Source: Sporomusa acidovorans
GTDB taxonomy: Bacteria > Bacillota > Negativicutes > Sporomusales > Sporomusaceae
NCBI RefSeq assembly: GCF_002257695.2
Contig: NZ_CP155571.1
Strand: one strand, 5' to 3'
DNA: 64,000 nt
Shown here piece after piece: positions 35,730 through 44,123 of the stretch (position 1 is the stretch's first letter; the number at the start of each line of letters is the position of its first letter). Made by a program: the position numbers and the translations under genes. The notes under the pieces were generated by a model that was not told where the DNA came from, did not search any database, and saw only the letters and a program-made list of their open reading frames with translations.

Positions 35730-36040
35730 TTGATGTCCTTCCTTGATGTCCTTCTTGATGTCTTCTCCTGGGCAGGACGGATGGGCAGATATCCAGGAGT
35801 CAGTTGTGCATTTTTTACCTGAAATTTACAGTTTCCGGCTGTTTGTAATCCAGTAAATGGATAAGCGGGCTATTGACTGTAAAATATTAGGCGATTCAGA
35901 GGGTATGATTCAATAAATAATGACAAAAAATCTTACGATTTTTTTCATGAACACGCCCTGTAAGGACCACCCACCAGCGAACAGGTTGATACACAATCAC
36001 TGCAAACCAAAGAAGTGCCGATAATCGCGGCCGAGTAACC

Positions 36041-36067
36041 GAGGAGCCGGATGAGGGGAAACTCTCA
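36041..36067 (+). other. Group II intron remnant
   Basis: GAGGAGCCGGATGAGGGGAA followed by ACTCTCAA matches the conserved stem-loop of bacterial group II introns (pattern GAGCCG-TGAG-GAAA-CTCTCA). It is cut off before the pairing GTCCGG and joins directly to an nrdJ fragment. Flanking 35830-36040 shows no gene. Confidence 0.5.
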
Positions 36068-36155
36068 ACAAACCGCGTGAATACGAAAGCGACTACGTAA
36101 TATGCCGCAATTGCAGCTTCAGCAAATGCGGTTAAAACAATTACAGTGTACAACA
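36068..36155 (+). pseudogene. nrdJ 3'-end fragment (third copy)
   Basis: Matches nrdJ 3793-3880: it encodes YVICRNCSFSKCG and the stop, then TTAAAACAA and GTGTACAA of the 3' flank. About 12 substitutions relative to nrdJ. It carries only the second half of the zinc-ribbon-like tail. Confidence 0.85.
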
Positions 36156-36163
36156 TATAAACA

Positions 36164-36197
36164 AAAAGAGTTCAGGCAGGTACTGAACTCTTTTTGT
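36164..36197 (+). terminator. Terminator downstream of the nrdJ scrap
   Basis: AAAAGAGTTCAG pairs with CTGAACTCTTTT around GCAGGTA, followed by TTG. Confidence 0.75.
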
Positions 36198-36303
36198 TGT
36201 GCAGGGAAATTGATAAAATGCTTGGCTTTTGGAAAAGTAAATAAAGGAGTAGCAGCTCACACTGCAGAAAAATTAATATTTACGTTGCAAATATTAAGGC
36301 AAC

Positions 36304-37383
36304 TTATGCAAATTTAACTACTTCGACAATAGAAATATCGGAATTGTTGAGATCAAGCAGCGTACCGTCAAGGCGTCTTACTGCCGGCTTTATAGACATG
36401 AAACTGCCAAAGTGAAGTACTTCTGCTTGGGTTTCGTCACTTAAGAGAACGGTAGAGCCTGTTAGTGCCGAAATCGCATTGCGGATAAAAAGTTTGCAGT
36501 AGTCGCGGTCAAAATGTATAAATATTTCGTTTGCCATGATCTCCAGGGCGGCAAAGGGAGTAATGCTATGCCGGTAGACCCGATTGGAAGTCATCGCATC
36601 ATAAGTATCCGCGATGGCGATAATTTTGGCGAAAGGATGGATTTTATGGGAGGGAAGGCCTCCCGGATAACCACTACCGTTTTCCCGTTCGTGATGCTGC
36701 AAAATGGCATATTGGATTGCAGAGGGAATATGGTTCAGACTTTTTACCATATAATACCCATAAATAGGATGAAGTTTTAAAATGGCTTTTTCTTCTACAG
36801 TGGGTTGACCGGGTTTATCTAAAATGGACCGGGGAATTTGAGATTTGCCGATATCATGCATAAGTCCGGCCAAAATCAGAGATTGGACAGTCTTTTCTTT
36901 AAAACCGCACCAACGGGCAATTAAACCGGTGATTATTCCCACATCTACCGCGTGCAGATAGGTATATTCCAGTGGTGGTTTGGCCTGATACAAAAAAGTG
37001 AGCGTAGTATTGTCATCAATAAAATTGTATAAATCATGAAATGCCAGTTGACGGAGTGTATCAAAAGGCAGTTGTTCCTGATCACGCATATATTCAAAAA
37101 TGCTGCCTGCCGTGATAGAAATTTTGTGATATTTATCTTCAAGTTTATTGCTATACCCGCTGACAAGAGAGGGAAACATGACATCATGATAGGAAGGTGG
37201 CCTGGTCGTATGTGATGCAAGTACACAAACTGAGGTAATTTTCCATTTTCGCAAGAGGTTAATCAAATGACTGGTTAATTCCGTATCTTTTTCCAAAATG
37301 ACCTGCTTACGAGCCGACAAGACTGTTTCGGCCAGAATCATCCCTGGGACGAGCTTGCTTAAGTCTAGAATGGTTTTTTTCAT
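36304..37383 (-). CDS. HD-GYP domain protein, probable cyclic-di-GMP phosphodiesterase
   Basis: A 359-residue protein. The N-terminal 110 residues are a DUF3391-like or unassigned region (LSKLVPGMILAETVLSARKQ). The HD-GYP domain spans about 120-310: HAVDVGIITGLIA, the metal-binding GLMHDIGKSQIP, HHERENGSGYPGGL and IADTYDAMTSNRVYR. Such enzymes hydrolyse cyclic di-GMP. ATG 37383 is chosen since GAGGTGG lies upstream; ATG 37470 is in AT-rich promoter sequence. Divergent from the XRE gene at 37518. A degraded copy of its 3' end is at 16251-16405. Confidence 0.85.
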   Translation of the reverse strand: MKKTILDLSKLVPGMILAETVLSARKQVILEKDTELTSHLINLLRKWKITSVCVLASHTTRPPSYHDVMFPSLVSGYSNKLEDKYHKISITAGSIFEYMRDQEQLPFDTLRQLAFHDLYNFIDDNTTLTFLYQAKPPLEYTYLHAVDVGIITGLIARWCGFKEKTVQSLILAGLMHDIGKSQIPRSILDKPGQPTVEEKAILKLHPIYGYYMVKSLNHIPSAIQYAILQHHERENGSGYPGGLPSHKIHPFAKIIAIADTYDAMTSNRVYRHSITPFAALEIMANEIFIHFDRDYCKLFIRNAISALTGSTVLLSDETQAEVLHFGSFMSIKPAVRRLDGTLLDLNNSDISIVEVVKFA

Positions 37384-37517
37384 AAGGGTAACCACCTCGG
37401 GATAGAGAGAATCTTGATGGTTTTTTAAAGATAACAAAAATATGGTTAAAGAAAATATAAAAGAGTACAACTTTATTATATTTGATATTAAACCATATAG
37501 TCAAGAGGTGATTTATT

Positions 37518-37922
37518 ATTAAAGCAGAATCGCAGCAACTATTAATTCAAGTAGGTGAAAGACTTAAACAAGCTCGAAATGCCGTTAACCTTTCTACTTT
37601 AGATGTAGAAAGAAGTACAGGGCTTTCCAAGGGAAATGTAAGCAGTTGGGAAAATGCCAAATTTTTCCCAAGTGCATATGCATTGGTTGTATTATCTGAA
37701 CTTTATGGCGTTTCTGTTGATTGGATATTAAAGGGGAAAGAATTCGATAAAAGAGAAAATATAAAAGAAGTAAAAAGTATGCTAGATGATGATCTGCAAT
37801 TTATCGAGAAAACATTAAAACAAATAATGAGAAGTAATGATCCTGACCTTAAAAGTTGGGCAAAAGTGCAGTTTAAATTTGCTTTTGGTGATTATTTAAG
37901 AAAGCTGGAACAGAAAGAATAA
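37518..37922 (+). CDS. XRE-family helix-turn-helix regulator, possible ATT start
   Basis: The frame contains a complete XRE helix-turn-helix: VGERLKQARNAVNLSTLDVE, STGLSKGNVSSWENAKFFPS, then LYGVSVDWILKGKEF. No ATG, GTG or TTG precedes the domain after the in-frame stop at 37509-37511. AAGAGGTG lies seven bases before ATT 37518, which would give a 134-residue protein. The internal TTG 37683 would remove the recognition helix. The C-terminal 50 residues are a charged helix. It may regulate itself or the divergent HD-GYP gene. Confidence 0.65.
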   Translation: MKAESQQLLIQVGERLKQARNAVNLSTLDVERSTGLSKGNVSSWENAKFFPSAYALVVLSELYGVSVDWILKGKEFDKRENIKEVKSMLDDDLQFIEKTLKQIMRSNDPDLKSWAKVQFKFAFGDYLRKLEQKE

Positions 37923-37935
37923 ATTACACATTTAT

Positions 37936-37964
37936 AAGACAAAAAGCCATTTTTCCGGTATAAT
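37936..37964 (+). promoter_or_regulatory. Promoter for the M23 peptidase gene
   Basis: AAGACA, 17-base spacer, TATAAT (37959-37964). Start would be near 37971, giving a leader of about 88 bases that contains a terminator. Confidence 0.5.
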
Positions 37965-37999
37965 GTAATTTGACAGGTTGTTGTCAGGTTGAGATTAGG

Positions 38000-38040
38000 C
38001 GGTCATACTCCTGTTAGCAGGGTATGTCCGTTATTTTTTT
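38000..38040 (+). terminator. Terminator/attenuator in front of the M23 peptidase
   Basis: CGGTCATACTCCTG pairs with CAGGGTATGTCCG with two mismatches, followed by TTATTTTTTTTT. It ends a few bases before the ribosome site of the next gene. Confidence 0.7.
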
Positions 38041-38058
38041 TGAGGGAGGAGATACATA

Positions 38059-38694
38059 GTGCAGATTTCGCACGACGTGGATGATAACCAGACAGCGGAT
38101 ACAAAGCGGTGGACAGGCTTTTCGCCTAAGTGGCTTGCTGTACCGGCGTGTCTGCTTATGATATTTTCAGCGGGATTTTTGGTAAACGCTCACCAGGTAC
38201 GCAATACCGGCGGGGTAACGGTGATTGCACAACAAAGCCAGCCCAGTGTGGCCGGGCAGGCTCAGGATACTGAAAAAATACAGACGGATATGGCTAAGCT
38301 GGCCACTACTCCATCTATCTGGCCGACAAGCGGAGAGGTTACTTCCGGTTTCGGTTGGCGGAGTTCGCCCTGGGGTGACGGCAGTGAAATGCATCCGGGA
38401 ATTGACATTGCCAATAGTATCGGCTCGCCTATTTTTGCTACTGCTGACGGTGTGGTTGTCCAGAGTGGCTGGGCTGGCGGTTATGGGAATATCGTGCACA
38501 TTGATCACGGCAATGGCATTGAAACCATTTATGGGCATAATTCGCGGGTCAGCGTCAGTGTTGGCCAAAGTGTGAAAAAGGGGCAGATTATTGCTTATTC
38601 GGGCAATACAGGGAGAAGCACAGGCCCGCATGCTCATTATGAAGTAAGAGTTAACGGGACTGCTGTTGATCCGATTCGCTTTTTGGTTCTGTAG
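38059..38694 (+). CDS. M23-family peptidoglycan endopeptidase, membrane-anchored
   Basis: A 211-residue protein with one membrane segment near residues 31-47 (WLAVPACLLMIFSAGFLV), a short linker and an M23/LytM domain (about 95-210). Zinc ligands are visible in MHPGIDIA (His and Asp) and PHAHYEV (HxH), with the YGHNSRV segment between. It would cut peptidoglycan cross-bridges outside the membrane. GTG 38059 follows GAGGGAGGAG. A terminator at 38761 follows. Confidence 0.9.
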   Translation: MQISHDVDDNQTADTKRWTGFSPKWLAVPACLLMIFSAGFLVNAHQVRNTGGVTVIAQQSQPSVAGQAQDTEKIQTDMAKLATTPSIWPTSGEVTSGFGWRSSPWGDGSEMHPGIDIANSIGSPIFATADGVVVQSGWAGGYGNIVHIDHGNGIETIYGHNSRVSVSVGQSVKKGQIIAYSGNTGRSTGPHAHYEVRVNGTAVDPIRFLVL

Positions 38695-38760
38695 TAAATG
38701 CAAAAGTATGTCCTGATTTATGCTGTTCATTGCTCATGATAATGTATTGGAAGTGTTATG

Positions 38761-38797
38761 AAAAAATCCCTGTCTGATCTAATGATAGGGATTTTTC
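38761..38797 (+). terminator. Terminator after the M23 peptidase
   Basis: AAAAATCCCT pairs with AGGGATTTTT, followed by CATTTT. Confidence 0.75.
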
Positions 38798-38948
38798 ATT
38801 TTATCTTTTTCAGCCACTCGAATTGTGTACAAGTTGATGTAGTTTTTTGAAAACGATTTTGTATTGCTTTTTGGAAACTAAAACACTATAATAGTTTATG
38901 AGTGATGGAAGATGGAATGATTAATTAACGATAAAGTAGGAGAATACA

Positions 38949-39527
38949 ATGAATGATATAAAAGAGCTTATCCTTGATAAAGCAAAAGAACGCATGGATC
39001 GCTTTGGTTTTAAAAAAACAACAATGGATGAAATCAGTAAAGACTGTAAGATTTCCAAAAAAACAATCTATGAACACTTTACCGATAAGGAAGATATGTT
39101 TAGATGCCTGCTGTTGCGTGAATGTCAGCAAACGATGAAATTGTTATTTTCCCGCCTGGAGAATGTGGCTGACCCGTTCGAGAAGCTGATTTTGTTAATT
39201 AAAACGGCGGTAACGTACTTTAATCAGGACCATTTCATTACCAGGCTATTGAAAGATGAGGATGCCTTGTTCCTGACTATTTCCAACAAAAAATACCATG
39301 AATATATTGATGAAGAAGTTATCTCCATCATCGCCGGGGTGATCCGGGAAGGCAAACAGCAGGGCAAGTTCCGGGATGTTGATGAAAAAATTGTAGCGTA
39401 TGCCGGGTTCAAGCTGTTTCAGGCCTTTAGTTATGCGCGTACAGGACAACTATACCAAGAACAGGACGAACAGCATTATACGGCGGTTCTTGTTGATTTT
39501 ATTCTGCATGGGCTTGTGAAGAAATAG
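38949..39527 (+). CDS. TetR-family regulator of the RND efflux operon
   Basis: A 192-residue repressor with an N-terminal helix-turn-helix (GFKKTTMDEISKDCKISKKTIYEHF pattern, residues 20-44) and a helical ligand-binding region. ATG 38949 follows AGTAGGAG. The gene is 70 bases upstream of, and in the same direction as, a periplasmic adaptor and RND pump, the usual arrangement for a drug- or stress-responsive repressor of its own operon. Confidence 0.9.
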   Translation: MNDIKELILDKAKERMDRFGFKKTTMDEISKDCKISKKTIYEHFTDKEDMFRCLLLRECQQTMKLLFSRLENVADPFEKLILLIKTAVTYFNQDHFITRLLKDEDALFLTISNKKYHEYIDEEVISIIAGVIREGKQQGKFRDVDEKIVAYAGFKLFQAFSYARTGQLYQEQDEQHYTAVLVDFILHGLVKK

Positions 39528-39597
39528 CGACAGCGATAAGCCCAATGTTTATAAAAGCTTGTTTTAGGCGACATGATTTTGAGGGGGAGGGTTTTGT

Positions 39598-40665
39598 TTG
39601 CAAAAGTCGGTAGGAATTTCTTTGATAGTTTGTATGCTGGTTTTATCTGTCGGTTTTGCCGGCTGTTCAAAGACGGAACCGGTCAAGGAAGCGGCACCGC
39701 TTGTTCGCTCGCAGGCGGTACAAGCGGATGCTTTGGGGCAAAATGCGAGCTATTCGGGTGAAGTGCGGGGCCGGTACGAAACGCAGCTTGCTTTTCAGGT
39801 TAGCGGCAAGATTATAAAGCGCAACGTTGACCTCGGCAGTGTCGTAAATCCCGGGGATGTGCTGATGGAAATTGACGCCAAAGACATCGCGCAGACGGTA
39901 AACATCAGTTCAGCGCAGGTAGCTTCGGCACAGTCGCAATTGAATTTAGCCGAGACAAATTTGGCGCGATACCGCAAACTGTATGAACAGGGGGCTGTCA
40001 GCCGGGCACAACTGGATCAATATGAAAATGCCTACGAAGTCGCGCTGGCTGCTGTCCGTCAGGCATCGGCCCAGTATACGCAAGGCACAAATCAGCTAGG
40101 TTATAGCTCGCTGGTGGCAGATAGTGCCGGGGTTGTTTCCGGTGTTAATGCCGAGGCCGGGCAGGTTGTCAGTGCCGGGGCGCCGGTTCTTACGTTAGTG
40201 AAAGACGGCGAGCGGGAAATTGAAATCAGTGTTCCGGAAAACCGCATTGACGAAGTGCGCAGTGCGCAGCAAATGCGGGTCAGCTTTTGGGCACTGCCGG
40301 ATGTGACGGTGGAAGGAAAAGTCAGAGAGATTTCACCGGTGGCCGACAAAGTGACCAGGACCTACAAGGTCAGAATTACGCTTACCAATCCGCCGGCGGG
40401 CATCAGTCTGGGTATGACGGCCAGTGTAGCGGTGGCAAACTCAGCAGGTCAGCAGGGAGTATATATTCCGCTTTCAGCGGTTTATCAAACCGGGGATTCG
40501 CCCAATGTCTGGGTGATCCAAGAGGATACCGTAAGTCTTAGACCCATCAAAGTCGGGGCGTTTGGCGACGGAAAAGTACAGGTTGTAGAGGGGCTTCAGG
40601 ACGGTGATGTCATTGTTACCGCCGGTGTCCAGAAGCTGAGGGAAGGACAGAAGGTGCGTATATGA
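39598..40665 (+). CDS. RND efflux periplasmic adaptor lipoprotein
   Basis: A 355-residue membrane-fusion protein linking the inner-membrane pump to the outer membrane. A lipoprotein signal ends at Cys23 (SVGFAGCSK). The biotinyl-lipoyl half motifs (AFQVSGKIIKRNVDLGSVVN; ADSAGVVSGVNAEAGQVV) flank a helical hairpin (about 90-155). TTG 39598 after GGGGGAGGG is the start that retains the whole signal. Overlaps the pump gene by four bases (ATGA). No outer-membrane TolC gene is in the window. Confidence 0.9.
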   Translation: MQKSVGISLIVCMLVLSVGFAGCSKTEPVKEAAPLVRSQAVQADALGQNASYSGEVRGRYETQLAFQVSGKIIKRNVDLGSVVNPGDVLMEIDAKDIAQTVNISSAQVASAQSQLNLAETNLARYRKLYEQGAVSRAQLDQYENAYEVALAAVRQASAQYTQGTNQLGYSSLVADSAGVVSGVNAEAGQVVSAGAPVLTLVKDGEREIEISVPENRIDEVRSAQQMRVSFWALPDVTVEGKVREISPVADKVTRTYKVRITLTNPPAGISLGMTASVAVANSAGQQGVYIPLSAVYQTGDSPNVWVIQEDTVSLRPIKVGAFGDGKVQVVEGLQDGDVIVTAGVQKLREGQKVRI

Positions 40666-43600
40666 GCCAATTTAATTTGACAGAATGGGCCCTTAATCAT
40701 AAGCAACTTGTGTATTTTTTCGTCTTCCTGACTTTCCTGACAGGCATTTTATCGTATCAGCAGCTTGGGCGGATGGAGGACCCTGACTACGCAATCCGTC
40801 AAATGATCGTGTCTGTCGCCTGGCCGGGGGCCAGTGCCCGCCAGGTGGAAGAGCAGGTAACCGATAAAATTGAGAAGAAACTGCAGGATACGCCGGGGCT
40901 TGATTATCTGAAAAGCTATTCGCGACCGGGGCAGGCTGTCATTTATGTGAATCTAAAGGACTCAGTCAATGAAAAGGATATCCGTCCCACCTGGCTGGAA
41001 GTGCGTAATATGGTAAACGATATGAAAAGCACGTTACCCCAGGGGGTGGTCGGGCCTGCCTATAATGACCGGTTTGATGATGTGTTCGGCAATGTATATG
41101 CCCTTACGGCTGACGGGTACAGTTATGAGGAAATGCGGGCAAAAGCCGAGCAGATCCGCAGGATCCTGCTCGGGGTTAGTAATGTAAAAAAAGTAGAACT
41201 TATTGGTGTTCAGCCGGAGACAATTTATATTGAAATGGCAAGCAGTAAACTGGCCGAACTCGGTATTGATCCCAATTTGATTATTTCGTCGGTAAAAGCG
41301 CAAAGCGCGATGACGCCTTCCGGTATGGTGGAAACATCCTCCGATAACGTATATTTACGGGTTTCCGGGATCTTTGAAAATGTCGACGGCCTTCGCAATA
41401 TGCCGATTCGGGTGAATGAGCGTACTTTTCGACTGGGGGATATTGCCAGGATTGAACGCAGCTATGAGGATCCCGGAGAACCAAAAATGTATTTCAACGG
41501 CCAGCCGGCGATCGGGCTTGCCCTGTCGATGGATAAGGGCGGAAACATTCTTACGCTGGGAAGCGATTTGGAGAAAACCATTGCCTTGATTAAAAAAGAT
41601 CTGCCGCTCGGTTTGGAAATCAGTCAGGTGGCCAACCAACCGCAAGTGGTCAAAAATTCCATTGCCGAATTTGTTGAATCACTCTGGGAAGCTATCGTCA
41701 TTGTCTTGGTTGTTAGTTTTCTCAGTCTTGGTTTCCGGTCAGGCATTGTTGTGGCTCTCTGCATTCCGCTGGTAATTGCCGGTATCTTTGTGTGCATGAA
41801 GATCGGCGGCATCGATCTGCACAAAGTGTCTTTGGGAGCGCTGATCATTGCGCTGGGTTTGCTGGTCGATGACGCCATTATTGCTGTGGAAATGATGACT
41901 GTAAAACTAGAGCAGGGCTGGGGGCGGTTTGAAGCAGCCTGCTACGCCTATACGGCAACAGCTTTTCCCATGCTTACCGGCACGCTGATTACTTGTGCCG
42001 GTTTTATCCCCATCGGATTTTCAAAAGGAGCGGCGGCGGAATTTACCAGCAGTCTATTCCCAGTTATTACCATTGCACTGTTGATTTCCTGGCTGGTTTC
42101 CGTGACGGTAACCCCGCTGCTTGGCTATAAACTGGTCAAACCCAAACAGCAGGCAACAGCGGGACACGACATTTATGATACGAAATTCTACCGGCTGTTC
42201 CGGAAAACGCTTATCTGGTGCCTGAATCGCAGGAAGCTGGTGCTGGTTCTAACCATTGTCAGCTTTATCGGCTCGATCTTCTTATTGAAGTTTGTAAAGC
42301 AGGAGTTTTTCCCGCCGTCAACCCGTCCGGAACTCATTGTCGAAATGACTTTGCCGGAAGGTTCGTCCCTGGCGGCTACCGAGCAGGAAGCGCAAAAATT
42401 TGCCAATGCTCTTACTGACGACCCGGATATCGAGAGTTACAGCTATTATGTCGGCAAGGGATCACCGCGGTTTATTCTCACGATTGAGCCCAAACTGCCG
42501 GCGGTGAATTATGCCCAGTTTGTTATTGTGGCGAAAAATCTGGAAGCACGCGAAACTTTAAATAAAAAAGTTGACAAGCTGTTTGCCGACGATTTTGCCA
42601 ACGTGCGCGGGCATGTCAACCTAATTCAGACAGGGCCCCCGTCGCCTTACCCGGTAATGCTGCGGGTTTCCGGCTATGATCATGAGAAAGTGCGCGAACT
42701 TGCCCAACAGGTCAGCGAACAGATGATCAGTGACCCTAATCTCGCCAATGTCAATTTTGACTGGCATGAAAAAAGCAAGGTCATGCATTTGACTGTTGAT
42801 CAGGATAAGGCGAGAATGCTGGGAATCAGCAGCCAGGGACTGGCTCAGGACTTGCAGACCCAGCTTTCCGGGGCTACGGTTGCCGAGTACTATGAGGAGG
42901 ATAAAACGGTTGGCATTGTATTTCGGATAGACGCCGAAAACCGGAAAAACTTAGGCAGCATCAAGGACCTGCCGGTGCATATCGGTAATGGCAAATTTGT
43001 GCCGCTGGAGCAAATTGCCAAAATCAGCTATGATGCCGAAGAAGGCTTGATCTGGCGGTACAATCTCAAGCCGACAATTACCGTCCAGGCAGACGTTATT
43101 CCCGGCGTGACCGGCAATGACGCCACGCAAAAAATTTATGAAGCATTACAGCCAATGCGTGACAGCCTCCCCCCCGGCTATAGCATTGATATCGGCGGAG
43201 CGTCGGAAAAAAGCAAGACTTCGATGGATTTTCTGGTTAAAACAATTCCGGCCATGGTTGTGGTTATTGTAATTTTGCTGATGCTTCAACTGCAAAATGT
43301 GTCCCTGATGGTCCTGACAATTCTTACAGCCCCGCTTGGCATCATTGGGGTTACCCTGTCAATGCTCTTAACCCAGCGCTCGATGGGCTTTGTCGCCGAA
43401 CTTGGAATTTTGGCGCTTAGCGGCATGATTATCCGCAACTCAGTTATTCTCATTGATCAGATTGAACAGCATAAAAAAGCAGGCGAGACGCCGTGGAATG
43501 CAATCATCGATTCGGCTGTGCTGCGATTCCGCCCCATTATGCTTACGGCGGCTGCGGCAATATTGGGGATGCTGCCCTTGATTCCAAGTACTTTCTGGGG

Positions 43601-43724
43601 GCCGATGGCGGTAGCGATTGGCGGTGGTTTGCTTGGCGCAACTGTGATGACGTTGCTTGTTTTGCCGACAATGTATGCTGCCTGGTTTAGGGTTAAACCC
43701 GACTCGAATAAAGCAGATAAGTGA
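40662..43724 (+). CDS. RND-family efflux permease
   Basis: A 1020-residue proton-driven inner-membrane pump with 12 membrane helices and two large periplasmic loops. The first repeat shows FLTGILSYQQLGRMEDPDY and the proton-relay aspartates in GLLVDDAIIAVEMM of TM4. The PD-loop opening (DPDYAIRQMIVSVAWPGAS) places it with the subgroup related to AcrB/YegN-like and heavy-metal pumps; substrates are not predictable. Translationally coupled to the adaptor; terminator at 43734. Confidence 0.92.
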   Translation: MSQFNLTEWALNHKQLVYFFVFLTFLTGILSYQQLGRMEDPDYAIRQMIVSVAWPGASARQVEEQVTDKIEKKLQDTPGLDYLKSYSRPGQAVIYVNLKDSVNEKDIRPTWLEVRNMVNDMKSTLPQGVVGPAYNDRFDDVFGNVYALTADGYSYEEMRAKAEQIRRILLGVSNVKKVELIGVQPETIYIEMASSKLAELGIDPNLIISSVKAQSAMTPSGMVETSSDNVYLRVSGIFENVDGLRNMPIRVNERTFRLGDIARIERSYEDPGEPKMYFNGQPAIGLALSMDKGGNILTLGSDLEKTIALIKKDLPLGLEISQVANQPQVVKNSIAEFVESLWEAIVIVLVVSFLSLGFRSGIVVALCIPLVIAGIFVCMKIGGIDLHKVSLGALIIALGLLVDDAIIAVEMMTVKLEQGWGRFEAACYAYTATAFPMLTGTLITCAGFIPIGFSKGAAAEFTSSLFPVITIALLISWLVSVTVTPLLGYKLVKPKQQATAGHDIYDTKFYRLFRKTLIWCLNRRKLVLVLTIVSFIGSIFLLKFVKQEFFPPSTRPELIVEMTLPEGSSLAATEQEAQKFANALTDDPDIESYSYYVGKGSPRFILTIEPKLPAVNYAQFVIVAKNLEARETLNKKVDKLFADDFANVRGHVNLIQTGPPSPYPVMLRVSGYDHEKVRELAQQVSEQMISDPNLANVNFDWHEKSKVMHLTVDQDKARMLGISSQGLAQDLQTQLSGATVAEYYEEDKTVGIVFRIDAENRKNLGSIKDLPVHIGNGKFVPLEQIAKISYDAEEGLIWRYNLKPTITVQADVIPGVTGNDATQKIYEALQPMRDSLPPGYSIDIGGASEKSKTSMDFLVKTIPAMVVVIVILLMLQLQNVSLMVLTILTAPLGIIGVTLSMLLTQRSMGFVAELGILALSGMIIRNSVILIDQIEQHKKAGETPWNAIIDSAVLRFRPIMLTAAAAILGMLPLIPSTFWGPMAVAIGGGLLGATVMTLLVLPTMYAAWFRVKPDSNKADK

Positions 43725-43733
43725 TATAGGAAT

Positions 43734-43777
43734 AAAACAGAGAATCCGTAAGCCGAGGCTTACGGATTCTCTGTTTT
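43734..43777 (+). terminator. Strong terminator of the efflux operon
   Basis: A perfect 20-bp stem (AAACAGAGAATCCGTAAGCC and complement) with tail TTTTATTTT. Confidence 0.92.
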
Positions 43778-44010
43778 ATTTTGGCTATGAGGGGAAACCG
43801 ACATTGAGCATTTCGCTGGGCAGACTATCCGGTTCTTTGGCAACATTTTCAGGGGCAATTTCATGGTCCGTGTCTTGTCTGGCCAGGAGATCTTCAGATG
43901 CAGGCCGATCATCGGTATGTTTATCAGTCAACGAAACCACCTCACACAATAATATTACCAGGGGAAGAAAACTTATCCTTAAAAGCATAATATAAGCATA
44001 AATTTACATA

Positions 44011-44078
44011 TTGACAGTTAAGAATAGTCAGATTATAATCATATACAAGAATAAATGATCACAAACAATCATAAACAG
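44011..44078 (+). promoter_or_regulatory. Promoter and probable FruR operators
   Basis: Perfect TTGACA (44011-44016), 17-base spacer and perfect TATAAT (44034-44039). Just downstream ATGATCACAAAC and CAATCATAAAC form near-direct repeats of the ATCANAAAC type common in DeoR-family operators, suggesting autorepression released by fructose-1-phosphate. Confidence 0.75.
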
Positions 44079-44123
44079 GTAAGAACGTTCATGCGATTAT
44101 TGCGCATACGTGGGGGAGCAAAC

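Noticed and set aside
35640..35822. 60-codon plus-strand ORF
   Set aside because: It runs through a short TTGATGTCC tandem repeat and a palindrome scar; no ribosome site.
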